This document shows, in pieces, positions 24,265-36,274 of a stretch of 64,000 nt of DNA. Position 1 is the stretch's first letter; every line of letters starts with the position of its first letter. The notes beneath the pieces were generated by a model, which was given only the letters and a program-made list of their open reading frames with translations, did not search any database and was not told the origin of the DNA. The translations under genes and the position numbers were made by a program. The DNA comes from Eupeodes corollae (Eukaryota; Arthropoda; Insecta; Diptera; Syrphidae), in assembly GCF_945859685.1 (NCBI RefSeq), contig NC_079148.1, forward strand, positions 3,038,001 through 3,102,000. Direction: 5' to 3'.

Positions 24265-25300
24265 ATCTTACTCCGGAAGGGTTATTGACATTTATACGAG
24301 CCTCGAATGGATCTTATGTCATTTCGTTCTCAGATGTTGGTACGATTGATATTGCATTTGTATCTCGATGGCTGTGTTCGTTGAGTAGTTGTGCATTTGG
24401 AATCATGTGTTTTCCATTGGGGAAACAAATCAATCTATTACTGTTGATATCATATAGTTTTGGAAAATGGACTAACTGGGCTTATTTTGCAAGAGAAAAA
24501 AATAAAAAAGATAATTAAGTTTTGCTATTTTTCCACCAAAGGTTTATCTTAGTTAAGATTAAATAAATCTTTTTGGTGTTTCCACTGCAGAAGAAGACTT
24601 AAAAATGATAAAGTTTGACAGTACTTTCTTAAATGCGAATGGTGCTTCGATGTTTCTTATGAAACATATGTGAGTTTCAAGCTTGTTTCAACACCACATG
24701 TTAATATAGTAGTCTACGAACAAACCCCCTTCTTGAAGTTTTCATTTTTTGCAAAATTGGTTGGTTAAAACTTTTAAATCTCCATTCTACCATTTCTTCT
24801 TGAAAATTGTCAATTTTATTAGTTTTAGTTAGTTTTTTGCTGAAGTTAATTTTAACTTTTAGTTTTCATAAATGTTTCTTCTATTTGTGTTTATTTTGTA
24901 TTATTATTCTTACAAGTCTTACTCCAATTGTACAAATTTTTAAATACAAAAATCTGGCTACTGCCGATGGGTTTTCTTGGGAATTTTCTACTATACTATT
25001 CATAGAATTCCAAAAAAAACCCGGGTCTTGAAAAATTATTACTAAGCTCCCACGTCAACAATGGAGGCATTATCTTTCAAAAGTGTGCTGAATTACTGGC
25101 ATATGCTGATGTTATTGACAAATTCGAAAGAACTCAACGTGATGACAATAGGTGCCTGTGTTTCATTTTTACTACCATTTTACAGGTGCATCAAATGTAT
25201 GTAAACAAAATGTGTGGATCTAATTAAGTGAACAGAACTGCATTTCCCAACAAAATTTTATTCACATTTTGTTGTTTTACGATTCCGGCAATGGTACCAA
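24265..25300. other. No gene seen
   Basis: The frame 24285-24518 follows the RTE relic but has no recognised motif. The rest is AT-rich. The hydrophobic frame 24807-25031 is typical of T-rich sequence and not supported as a gene. Confidence 0.4.
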
Positions 25301-25319
25301 ATCTTTGGGCTTGAAAATT

Positions 25320-25930
25320 ATTTTGGGTTGTATAAAATTCCAAATAAAATGAAGGGTTTGGGCTTACTATCAAATAATACCACGCAAAGATATTAAAAAT
25401 GTCATAACACCCAGAAATGGCTCTATCGCCAAAACACTTTTTCAGAAGATGCCAAATGCATGCCCTTCTATACATAATTCACTATTTATATGAAACATGA
25501 CATTTCTTGAACATTATTGCATTTCTAAATTTTGGTGTTACGACATTGAAAGTTGGTTTTGGTGATATGAACATTTATTTGAGCTTTGTGACCTTCTCTG
25601 AGTGATATTTTGTACTGCGTAACTCTTTTTGGGGTTTATGTTATTTTATGATTTGGGTTTTATGTCGTTAGGTGATAAAACATCACGGAGCCCAACTCCT
25701 AGATATGTCATAATACCTAAATTCAAAATTAAAAATTCTTTTGGGCAAAATGACAACTTACAATTTGGCGTTTCTGTCGTTTTTTAAATTTATTTGGGGT
25801 TCACGACATTCACTTTGGATTTTTTGTATCTAGTTTTTTTAAAACTGTTTTGGGCCTTGTGAAAAATCTTGGGTTTTATGACATTATATTATTTGGGGGT
25901 AATGGTTTTAACAGTTCAACCGTAATACTG
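25320..25930. repeat. Degenerate minisatellite-like T/G-rich repeats
   Basis: Recurring diverged phrases such as TTTGGGTTTTATGTCGTT, TTGGGGTTTATGTTATTTT, GGGTTTTATGACATTATA and their near variants occur throughout this stretch at irregular spacing. It looks like an old tandem array. Period and copy number cannot be fixed by eye. Confidence 0.4.
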
Positions 25931-25934
25931 ACGC

Positions 25935-28560
25935 TTCTATAAGAATACTCTTCTGTTCACTCTTAAGCCCAATATCGTGCAGGTGCAAAGCAGAGGTTCG
26001 TCCCTTAGCCTTACTGCGTCAATGGGGAACGCCTGTCATTTCAATGTTCCAGAATTCAAAAATAATTTATCTACCGACACCTCATTTTTAGCCCTACTTG
26101 AATGCTTGTACTGTCACTTTGACATATTGAAGTCAAACAAGTGTTAGTTTAAAAAAAGAGGAGCAAATTGTTGATCCTAGAAAAATCTAATTTTGCAAAT
26201 TCAATTCTTAAATCATTTCTTAAACAAATTTTCACTCATTGCTATCACTGAAAAGTTTCACCGTGTATTTTTATTGATAGTATTGGGTAATTCTGTAAAG
26301 CTTATGATTCCACAAATTTGTTGTCTTAATAGTTGTTTGTGCTGGCTAAAAATATTTTTTGTTAGAACCATTTCTGCTATCAACAATTCAAAACTTCTGA
26401 AACTTCCCAAAAGGATCAGAATCAGCCTACTCTAATTAGCAAACGATTACAGAATTATATTAGTTAAACTTTTCACTGTCATACTCAACCTTTAAAAATG
26501 TAAGTATTTATTTTACGCCTATACACATATTTTGTGACAAATTGACCCCTCTTTCATTCTAAAGATTATTGAACTTTGAACTTGATATCCACCCCAATTT
26601 GTCTCGTATATAGATTACAAAATAAAAAAAGCCCTCTCCAGTGTCACGTTTGATATCGAAATTTCTTGTACTTTATTGAAAATCATTGATAGCGAGTCTT
26701 CAAATAAATAGAAGGATATTAAAATCCCAGAACGTGAAAGTTTAAATTCATGTTTCTATACAATGTTTTTAATCCATAGCCTTCACGTGATTTAAAATAA
26801 AATTGACATTGTTCAAAGCAAAAATAAAATACATTCGCTTATTTTGACGACGACGAAGAAGAAGTACTACGTGTTGTCATTTCATGCACGTTTTGAAATT
26901 CTGTTCTTACAGTGAAAAACATTGTCATATCGTTTCAAAGTAACAAATAATATATACAGCCCTCCAAACAGTGAAGTATAAGTGTTTTATACTATGTAAA
27001 GAGGAAAAGGAAAGTACTTGAACATAATTTCCCCAGGGACATAAATCAAAACATGTCATTCAGAGGATTGACTAAGTTTCAGTTTAATCCGATAAATTTT
27101 GAGACTTTGGCTTCAATATGAACAAGACAACTTTCTCGCGTCATCATCACATCACTACCATATAAATGGAGGGTTTGGGACATATACTTAAAGCAGTTTC
27201 GACAGCAGCATTTATAGATTTGGGAATTATTTCATAAAATCATTTCTTATGCTCACGAAGAAACTGTCAATATCCAGAATGTTCAAAGGGAATATCTTAT
27301 ATTCCTCAGGATCAAAGTTGGATAATCGAATAATTGATGACTTCCATTTCATGGCTTATATAGCGTTCCTTGATCATTGTTATATTCAGAGCACAATTGT
27401 GTCAATTAACGTATAAAGCAAAGTTATCTACTATGCATTTTATCTAAGCCACACCACAAACTTTTAATTAAAATGTCATCAGTAAAGTGTGTTGTCCGTG
27501 GCCACAGTATTTAATCAATGCGAAGTGAATTGATATTCTTTGTAAGGTTGGTCCGATGCTGATGCCCTTCTAGCGGTCCATTAGATGCTGTAATTTACAT
27601 ATAATGTGACTTTGTCTAGCCAACAGTCCATTATAAATGTACCTTGATGTCATATACTTGAGTTCTTGAGTCTTGACTAAGCGTTAAATCAAATTGTTTT
27701 TGTGAATCAAATTGACATGTTGCATGTTTCGAAAGGAAGCACGATATAACTACAGAGGGTTTGAGAGTACGAGTCATGTGTGAAAGGAGGGTGTAAAGTT
27801 CTTGTACTCTAATTAATCACAGAATTCGAAATGGTAAAAGGTGAAAGGTAGAAGGTAATCGGATCAACTATTTTTGGACTATACATTCTCTCTCTTCACG
27901 CTCGGGCAAAATAATGCACGAATGTGAAAAGGAAAGCTTTTAGTGTAATGCAATGTAATATGGCGGATGGAATTCGAGGGACAGTTTGATATTTAAGCCA
28001 AAGTCCAAAGCAAATAAAATAACAAGGAAATTAAAGAGTGAGGAAGTGTTTATTTTAATTATGTATTCAAAGTTGACAAAAAGAATTAATGAATCTATGT
28101 TCATGAATCTTTTAATTATTTCAAGAAAAACAAAACGTTAATTCGTAATCGTGAAACAAACATTAGTGAAACTTCAAGATTAAGGCCTTGATAATGACCA
28201 TAACAAATAATTGAAGAGCCTTCAAAAACCTTTATTCACCACAACACAAACTAAGAATTAAAATGATATTTAGAGACACAACATTTTAGATGTTTTGATA
28301 AAATATTGAAGCTATTTCAGTTACCAAGATAAAAATTAATAGCTGCGTTTTATTCTCACCAAAAATCCAATATGTAATAAAAGTAAAGTAGCTATCTCTT
28401 TATGTTTGTTTAAATTTTCAAATGTTCACATTACCTTACCACTTATTTTAATTGAAAAAGAAATTTTAAAATTCTTAAAGAAGTTTCATATAAGACATCA
28501 AAAAGGTTTTATCTTCATTTAAGAGCCTTATCATTGACATTATATGTGAAATATAACAAC
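25935..28560. other. No gene seen
   Basis: Unique-looking AT-rich intergenic DNA. A GAC/GAA triplet cluster lies at about 26843-26862. No coding pattern or transposon motif was recognised. Confidence 0.45.
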
Positions 28561-28569
28561 CATTAAAAC

Positions 28570-30130
28570 CCCCTCGGCTTTGCATATACTTAAAACCCCT
28601 ACAAGAAAAAGTCTAAAGGGGTCAAATGACACGATCTTTGTGGCCAACTCACAATAGAGTAGAGCATAGTAGCGATACTGTTGAAACAATATGTCTTCAG
28701 TGTCCATATGTCGTCGAATTCAGGCCACAGTAAGTTGTTGATCATCGACCTATAGTGATCGCTTTTTACAGACCGCATCATTTTCGAAAAGTACGAACCG
28801 ATGAAGCATTCAGCGCAAAATCCGCATCAAATAGTAACTGAACCGGTAAAATCGAACTAGGACAGCAAATGTTAAATAGTTAACTTGGACGAATAGTTAA
28901 TTAAAAGTTAGTTAGAAAAACTATATTTGAAAAATGGTTTTAAAATTAACAATTATCATACTATATTCACAAGTTAAATATGGTTTGTAAAGATAAAAAA
29001 AATATCATCCGAAAATATCAGTCAGTGGTATCCGATATCCAAGATATCATTTATACACAAAACAAATAGTATTTTGCTCAAAACACAGCCTTGTTTAACT
29101 CCCATTTCTGTTGAAAACTCTTCAGATGTATAATCCCCATCCCATAAGTATGCCACATCATTTTTATAAATCGCTCTGACAAGGTTAACGACTTTACTTG
29201 ATACTCCAAGCTTATAAAGCTTATAAAAAAGCGCATCACGGGTGATTAAATCAAACGCAGCTCAAAAATCCAAAAAAATGGCGTAAAGTTTTTGTTTCCT
29301 TCTTTTGAAGTCCTCTGCAATGTTTATCAAGCTGAATACTTGGTATATAGTCGAAAAACTCTTTCTAAATCCTGCTTGAAATACATTAAGAATTTTATTT
29401 TCTTTGGTCCAATGTGTAAGCCTATAAAGAATTAGAGTACTGAAAAGCTTTGCGGAAGAATTCAAAAAGAAGATGTCACTATAATTTTTTGGTACCTCAT
29501 AAGACCCTTGTTTTCTGTAAGGAGTATATTATTGACCTCTTGAAGCTTTCAGGGACGTCTACGCTCTCAAAAATCTTGAAATTGACAGAGGTCAATACGG
29601 TTTTTAAAAAACTCTACCGGAATTCGGTCTCCACCCAGAGCCTTATCAATTTTTTCATTTTCAATTACATTTTTTAGCTCAGTAGTCGAGAATGGTGCAT
29701 CAAGAAATTCATCTTTGAAATACGGAGCTGCGTACTGTGGAAGCGGTGCAAATTGCGGCACGTTGAGTAATTTCGTGAAATATATACCCAGTTCAGACGC
29801 TTTCAGTGATGCAGCAAATTGGTTCTTCAGTTGATAAATTTGGCGGCTTTACAAAACTCTGCGGATGACTTTGTCCTATTTAAAACGTTAATGTTAATAC
29901 TTGGACGACCATGAACCCCATAAAAAGGTTGCAACGCTTGAATCGGTGCTGCTAGAGAGCACCCATTTTGATCATAAAGTATTATTATTTGCGCGTGTTG
30001 CTCGACGCTGTAACTTTCCATGATGATTTGTCTTTAATGACTGATTAAGAGAAGATATTTTTACAGAAAGTAAAAGAAAAAATATGGCCACCACGACCTA
30101 TCTATAAAAACCTGTCCCTTTTGGAAAACC
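28570..30130 (-). mobile_element. Tc1/mariner-superfamily transposon split by a LINE
   Basis: The minus strand begins near 30021 with the transposase N-terminus MESYSVEQHAQIIILYDQNG and a block ending LQPFYGVHGRPSI (helix-turn-helix region). The rest of the same protein appears only after a gap, at 28860-28600: VTIWCGFCAECFIGSYFSK, then HYRSMINNLLWPEFDD and SWPQRSCHLTPLDFFL (catalytic block, with a histidine in place of the usual aspartate of SCDLTP). The intervening sequence is a LINE (28975-29870). The outer end near 30115 (CTGTCCCTTTTGGAAAACC) resembles the terminus of the 32200-32936 copy (TGTCCCTATTGAAAAACCC). Confidence 0.8.
28975..29870 (-). pseudogene. LINE reverse transcriptase nested in the transposon
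   Basis: Minus-strand blocks in order: FSTTELKNVIENEKIDKALG and DRIPVEFFKN (start of the reverse-transcriptase fingers), then ILNVFQAGFRKSFSTIYQVF, KLYAIFLDFKAAFDLITRD (first catalytic aspartate), LGVSSKVVNLVRAIYKN, EMGVKQGCVLSKILFVLCI, and a degraded DDI box near 29000. It is a contiguous RT with a few frameshifts, lacking endonuclease and C-terminal region. The family differs from the RTE and Jockey-like copies here. Both ends abut pieces of the same transposase. Confidence 0.8.
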
Positions 30131-30139
30131 ATTTAGCTC

Positions 30140-32190
30140 TTAAGACCTTACTTAAGTTAAAATTACAAAATAGCTGTTTTAGAAGTTCGCTTAATCCATA
30201 TGAACTTCGAGTTTCTGACATTTAGTAGGTTTGCCTTCTTGTTTTTTCACGAACTGTCACTTTTTAGGCGCGTTCAGATGCATCTACGAAAGAATACGCA
30301 TTTTATTAGTTTGCAAAGCATTAATACTTTACTTTAAATTGCCTAAGAAACACTGAAATTCCATATCAATAGTATTGTAAGGTTCTATTGGTGTCAAAAG
30401 TTGAACTACCTCATCAATCTAGTTTTCAATGATCAGTCCACTGTTAACTATAGAGTTAGTTCACTTGAACGAAATTTAAATTGAAGTTGCGACAAAAATT
30501 TAGTTAAAAACTTTGTTTTTGGTTCTAATTTAAAAACAAAACTGAAACACTTCGCCTCTTCTGAACAGAAATGATACTTTTTCCAACTTAAACTTTATAG
30601 TTCTCATTTTATTAAAGTCCCATTCATTTCACTCTAATTCTCACTATCCTAGCCTAGTTGTCGAGAGTTTAACAACCAATTGAATTTTGGAGCTACTTCA
30701 AAGATTTCAAACTTTCAAAACAAAACTACTTTAGCTTGAACTTTTCAAATGAACACCGCATTGATGCTAGACTTTTATTTTCTGGTCTTTGCAAACAAAT
30801 TGAAAAGAAATAAAAGTACCTATTCTCTGCAGCGGGATTTGGTGAGGCACAATGAACTTAGCTTCTTAAATCCTTTTTGTTTCAAAGAAACTACGACGTT
30901 TCGTTCACCTCAGCTCATCCCCTTTAATCGTTATAGTTTTTGTTATTTTTATTTTCCTCCAAGGGGAGTCAAACCACACAATTTGTACCAACTTAAAAAG
31001 TTCAGTGCTTTAACCAAAAGTCCGGGCCGCACCACAACAAAACACATTAAATGTCCCCCAAAAAATTTCTATAGCTTCTACCTACCATTAGATTGCGTTT
31101 ATGTTAGGTCTCAATGGTCTGGTCGAGGCATCGCTCTAGCTCCATATAAATGAACAACAATGGACAAACAAAATATATAGATAATTTTCTATGGTTGATC
31201 AATAAAGATTGTCCCGGAAAATGATGGGTTGAGCATTGAGGGTGGGCTTAAGCACTCTGGCAAAGCGTTAACCACGAAATACCAAAAAGCGAGGTGAAAA
31301 ACAGGACACACGAAAAAAGTATGCTTTGCTTATCTTCTTATCAAGGATGCTGGTAGTTGGGTTTGGTGGGTGTACTATCATATGTTTTTTGTCTGTGCAC
31401 AAAATGATAACATTTTTGTCGCATTTAGGGTGTACCTACCTACCGCCTTGACTACCCTTACCGTAGTAGTCGGTATGGATATATAAAAGTTCTAGAACTT
31501 GGTGAGAGCTGGGAGAAGAGCATTAATCAACTAGAATATGGATGGGAGTAGCAATTTGATTGAATATGTGTGTCAAGGACATGTGTTTTGTCCTTAATAT
31601 CATCACTGTGTCACCGGAGCTGTCGAATTCCTTCAGGCTATAAATACGTTCATTAATGGGATGCTTACACTTTAACATCATCGTGTGCAAGCAGAGGAAA
31701 GAAAAAAGAAATCGCTTTAATGTGCCTCAATGATCATTAAGACACGAAATTACTGCCGGATGTATTATGTGGTGTCAAGAAAACACATTTTCTGAGGGTC
31801 TCTGTTTATTGAGGAGCATTCATTCGTTTAATGAAACAATAAGTTAGACATATATGTACACACGTGTATACTATGTACAAATATTTTTGTGTCTATCTGG
31901 TCTTTGATGAGGTGGCCAAAATGCTTTGAGGCTCACGTAAAATTCTATATACATAATAATGGATTAAGAAAAAAGTTAAGGTAATATATTTTAACATTTC
32001 TTATAACCCTCATGTTTCTTGAACAGGTATTCAGATATTTTTTACTAGGTGTGTTTGTAAACTTTCAAAAAACACTTACCGCAACCGTATTATGAGGGTT
32101 CGATTGCCGCAAATATAACGCTTTCAAACTGTGGAAATTTACTTTAAACAAAATAAGTCTAATAAATAAAATAAAAATCTTAATATATAG
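30140..32190. other. No gene seen
   Basis: Mostly unique-looking sequence. The longest open frame (30749-31153, 134 codons, + strand) has no recognised domain, no splice context and AT-rich codon use, so I leave it uncalled. The rest, including 31200-31900, has higher complexity than the flanks but no recognised element. Confidence 0.4.
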
Positions 32191-32199
32191 AGACGACAA

Positions 32200-32936
32200 T
32201 TCTCAAGGCTCGCTAGGTCTAAAGGGGAAAATTCAAATGATCTTGGGGGCCAGATCACGCCGTTTCATGGTTCGGAGTGAGATAATAATGCCATAAGACT
32301 ACTCGCGCAGAATATTGATTGTATCTTGAGCTGTGTGGCGCGTAACAGCATCCTACTGAAACCATATGTCTTCGGTGTCTATATCGCCCAATTCAGGCAA
32401 CAAGAAGTTGGTTATCATCGACATATAATGATCGCCAGAATCATTTTCGAAGAACTACAGGCCAACCATGCCTCCAGCCCAAAATCAATACTAAACAATA
32501 CATTTATTTGGATGCATTGGCATGAATCTCACATAAATTGTTGTCATCCCAAATTCGATCCCAATTTTGCTTATTAACGTTCCAATCTCAAACAAGCTTA
32601 GGATCAACACCCACAATACAACACATTTTCACTAACAGCGGCGAGGTTTTCGAAAGATCTTGTGCTTCTTTGAAATTTCGGTGGACTCGAATTTGAACAC
32701 CAAACGTTTAGTAGTGGATTTTGAAGGACAACCACGTAGCCCATAAAAAGTTCGCAACACTCGCATTGTTGCTACTAGAGAACATCTTTTTTAATAATAA
32801 AGTTTTATCACAACGACATTATAACCATGCCATGCTAAATCATCCTTAGTAACTGATTAAAAGAATATATTTCAGAGCTGTCAAATACAAAGCCAACACG
32901 AGCTGTCAAAAATAACATGTCCCTATTGAAAAACCC
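32200..32936 (-). pseudogene. Tc1/mariner-superfamily transposon, heavily decayed copy
   Basis: The 5' terminus on the minus strand is GGGTTTTTCAATAGGGACATG (reverse complement of 32916-32936). Nucleotide similarity to the 29880-30130 copy runs through the start of the transposase (CTCTAGTAGCAAC, TTTTTATGGGCTACGTGG), followed by a helix-turn-helix remnant. Nearer 32300-32450 the strand resembles the region of the 28600-28790 copy that reads HYRSMINN. Most of the catalytic core is gone and no frame stays open. Confidence 0.65.
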
Positions 32937-32939
32937 TTA

Positions 32940-35137
32940 AAAACTCACTTACTTACTTATTTGACATCAGGGCTGTAGTTAGGTAAAGGTAAACAGTCGC
33001 TATTAAATTAAATGATAAAACCTTCCACACTGATTGCTTTGACATCAAGAGAAGCACAAAGTTTGATTTGTGAGCCTAAGAACAAGAAATGTTAAAACTC
33101 AACCAAGTTTGACTTTTTCAACATAATCAAAAATCAATTATGGTAAATGGATTATAGGGCATTTTTTTACTCTCCAAATAGTCAAGTCATTTTTTAGCTC
33201 TAGTTATAATAATGATCATTCGCTACACAAAACATCAATTTCAACGGTTTTCCCAAACAACTTTTTGACCTTTTGACAATTATGTGTAAAAATAATAGTG
33301 TTAAATTGAATTTCATTTATTTTGAAGTTCTTAAAGTCCATTAATCAAACCATATAAATCATTCTAAAACTTATACTTATTTTACTTTATTAAAGTTAAA
33401 GTTATTTTTTTTTTAAATATTTAACAATTTTAATTCTTAGCCACCCTGTAAAATATTAATTAAATTTTTATTTAACTAAAAACAAGTCATCTCAACTCGT
33501 CTAAACAGCAACAGGTTGTGAAAAATAAAACAAAACAAACAAACCTAAATCATCGGAACGGACTAATTAGATTTTCACGAGATTATTTAAATTTTTTCGC
33601 CATAACGCTTTTGATTATGACAGGTAAGTCATATTCAAGCCTTACTCTTAGTGATGCCAGTCATAAGACCGGGTTTATGAGCTTAATGTTGATTCAATCC
33701 ACTCACCGTTATGTAATAAGCAAAACATTTTTTTAAGTATTCTTATAAGACATTTGTTGGCTCCTAGAACACGACATTTTCATGGCCCTAGATCGTAAGC
33801 TATGAGGCAACGTGCTTATACATTAAAGGTGAAAATAACCAAGTTTTTTCTCTTTGACGAAAAATATACAACTCTTGATCTCAGTCATACAAACAAACAA
33901 ACTCAAATGAATAAACTCAAGGACGCATTCAAATTTACATTTCATCTCTCCAAAGCTCCAAAGGTAAAACATTCCTAAACACTCCCAAAATCTTATATGT
34001 TCCATGACAAGAATTTTAAAAGCCCTTTGTAGCAAAAGGCAACTACACGAGTATCTTAAAAATTTAACACATCAAATATTTGACAAATTTGTTGCTATCC
34101 ATTACCTTAAGGACTTTTATGGTGGTATGTCTAGTCTAGCCTCTTAATACAGTCCTTTGTTAAATTCCTATCTTCCCTACAAAAATCCGCCACAAATTCT
34201 CAGAATCCAACATGAAAAAAGTAACATTAAAGTAATGAGTAATTGATGAAAAAGTCAAACACCATAACACACTCAATAACCATAAAAAAAAGCAACGAAG
34301 GAAGGAAGGACCTCATGCCTCCCGCATAACCAAACCGGGAGGGCGCACATCATCATGATGGAAAAGATAAACGATTTTAGCTAAGACAATGCATGTATGA
34401 AAAACCGAGTCAAGTGCCTGGCAAATGATTCACATAAATCGATCTCGAGTGTTTTGACAATGACCCAGAATCCAGAGAATAGAATCCACCCATGAACCGT
34501 GACCCATGTTCATTGTTCATTTCAACTTATACGTTCATATCCTGCGGATGGGTGAGAATGAGAATATTTTATTCAGACAGAAGAAAGTGGCAATCCAAAT
34601 ACTCACGAGCGATTTTCTCCCAATGATGAACATTAATAGGCGATTCGTTCCGTTTGAAGTGTTTTTATGTTGTTTTGTGTCTTAATTTGGAAAAGATTGA
34701 GTTGACTTTTGTCTCGAGAAAGTAGTTCTAGGCCAAACGTTACGCCACAAGGGATATACTTTTTGATAAATGTTCTTTCATATTTGTTTCATATCATAAG
34801 AACTTGCAACAGCCAGCAGCGCCTCCTACATTCACCACACCCACTCATTTTCTCTCCAATTCATTTGCTTTAAGTGTAGCAATCTGTGGCAAGGATTATT
34901 TTAAGTGATGTTAAAGGGGCTAGAAGTAGTAAGGCTTTTAAATCATTCTTCTTTTGGTTTTGACATTGAGTAGAGTGGAGTCAGGAGTACAAATATGAAG
35001 ATATCCTTATCCTTATCTAAGGCTCTAGAATTTATACCATAGGAATGGGGATTTCCTGTTTATAAAAATACATTAAGCCTCAGGTTATTATTATTGTTTG
35101 GGTCAGCAAATCAACTTTTAAGAAATGTAAGCGAGAT
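32940..35137. other. No gene seen; one GC-rich hairpin
   Basis: AT-rich sequence with a small hairpin at 34318-34342 (CCTCCCG...CGGGAGG). Open frames at 33518-33736 and 33823-34035 have no recognised motif. TTACTTACTTATTTGACATCAGGGCTGTAG near 32945-32975 resembles a vestige of an RTE tail but is too short to call. Confidence 0.4.
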
Positions 35138-35140
35138 TTA

Positions 35141-35182
35141 GGGGCCGGTTATAGCTATCAGTAAAATCCATCAGTAAAATTT
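35141..35182 (+). repeat. Left terminal inverted repeat of MADF element
   Basis: Starts GGGGCCGGTTATAGC and contains two tandem copies of ATCAGTAAAAT. It pairs with 36228-36269 with mismatches at positions 7 and 28. Confidence 0.88.
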
Positions 35183-35551
35183 TTGTTTTTAGTTTTTGAG
35201 CGTGTTATAGATTTATTTCTAACAAAAGATTGATGCAATAAGATGAATCCTATATTGAAGTATTTGTTTCAAAAAGAAACAATGCATTTAAAGTTTTATT
35301 TAATTTATAAATCCATTTTAATTTTTTTAATGATGAAATTTCATTTTACTGAACAGCTGACTGCCAAAAGTCAAAAGAAATTCCATTTCGTTTTATTGTT
35401 CGTGTTTCAATTTTTTGCTGTTCCGATCACATCATTAAAAATTTTACTGATGAAAGCAACAGCAAAAAAATTGTCTGAGGCGCGAAGCTCGATGTTATGA
35501 TCGAAAGTAAACAACATTTTCCTAGCAAAACAAATTAAAAAAATAACAAAA

Positions 35552-35929
35552 ATGACTTCAAAAAAAGAGTTTGAAACCAAATTAATACTTGAAGTGAAAA
35601 ACCATATGTGTCTTTATGCCAAAGACGACCAAAAGTATTCAGACAAAATGGCACGAATAAATGCTTGGGGGGATATATCCCTTGTCTTGGGAAGGCCTGG
35701 TAAGTTTATAGTTATGGAATGATTAAACCTGAATTGTTGACAATAAAATTTGTTATTTTCAGTCGAAGAGTGCCAAAGTAAATGGACCACGCTCCGAAAC
35801 TCTTTTCGGTCTTATTTTCGTGCCGAAAATAGTGTGCCGAGTGGCTCTGGAGCTACAACTCCGGTACGATGGATTCATTTTGAATCACTTAAATTTTTAA
35901 TACCCTATATGAGGATTCCAGACGAGTAA
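35552..35929 (+). CDS. MADF-domain protein (Harbinger accessory type)
   Basis: Two exons: 35552-35699 and 35763-35929, with a 63-bp intron (GTAAGT at 35700, AG at 35761-35762), giving 104 residues. The protein is essentially one MADF (Myb/SANT-like) domain: LILEVKNHMCLYAKDD, then RINAWGDISLVLGRPVEEC, KWTTLRNSFRSYFRAEN, and after an SGSGA linker RWIHFESLKFLIPYM, so all three helices and the conserved tryptophans are present. MADF domains bind DNA or chromatin, and PIF/Harbinger elements usually encode a companion protein of this kind that helps the transposase reach DNA. The stop GAG-TAA overlaps a good donor (GTAAGT at 35925), so a further 3' exon is possible; a BESS motif is not seen. AATAAA lies at 36031. 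The frame is undamaged. Confidence 0.82.
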
Positions 35930-36227
35930 GTATAATCGGAATCTTCCGAGCATGGAAAAGCGGGTGTACTTGAAAGCGTCGTATTTTTTGAGAAGATCTT
36001 TTATTTATTATACACAAAGCTGTTGCAATCAATAAATTTTGTTTATTTTTTGCACGACCCATGATAAGATCAACTTAATTTCACAGAAGCACAAACGATA
36101 ACAAACAAATGAATAACAAAACGAACTCTTCAAATAGAAACTTCAAAGTGACATTTAATTTAATGACGTAAATTTACTGATTGCTATGATCGCTCATCAG
36201 TAAAACATTTCAAATTCCTCCTGTTTC

Positions 36228-36269
36228 AAATTTTACTGATGCATTTTACTGATAGCTATAACTGGCCCC
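36228..36269 (-). repeat. Right terminal inverted repeat of MADF element
   Basis: Its reverse complement starts GGGGCCAGTTATAGC and matches 40 of 42 bases of the left repeat. It is directly followed by TTA. Confidence 0.88.
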
Positions 36270-36274
36270 TTAAG

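Larger units (their letters stand above)
35141..36269 (+). mobile_element. PIF/Harbinger-type element carrying only a MADF gene
   Basis: A 1129-bp element with terminal inverted repeats of 42 bp and two mismatches (35141-35182 against 36228-36269; GGGGCCGGTTATAGCTATCA at the left). It is flanked on both sides by TTA (35138-35140 and 36270-36272), the 3-bp target duplication typical of PIF/Harbinger transposons. The motif ATCAGTAAAA occurs twice in each repeat and again just inside the right end (36196-36205). The only recognisable gene is a two-exon MADF protein; there is no transposase. Confidence 0.85.

Noticed and set aside
30749..31153. 134-codon open frame on the + strand, one of the longest single frames in the window
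   Set aside because: No recognisable domain, signal or motif, AT-driven codon use, no splice or promoter context. Chance open frame more likely.
32085..32115. GGGTTCGATTGCCGC resembling a tRNA T-arm
   Set aside because: No matching A box, acceptor stem or anticodon arm upstream, so not a tRNA gene.
34318..34342. CCTCCCG...CGGGAGG hairpin as a possible structured RNA
   Set aside because: Only a 7-bp stem with no further structure; could arise by chance in 64 kb.
35243..35500. 85-codon frame in the MADF element before the MADF gene
   Set aside because: Starts right inside the left inverted repeat, has no motif, and is in T-rich DNA; probably 5' non-coding sequence of the element.
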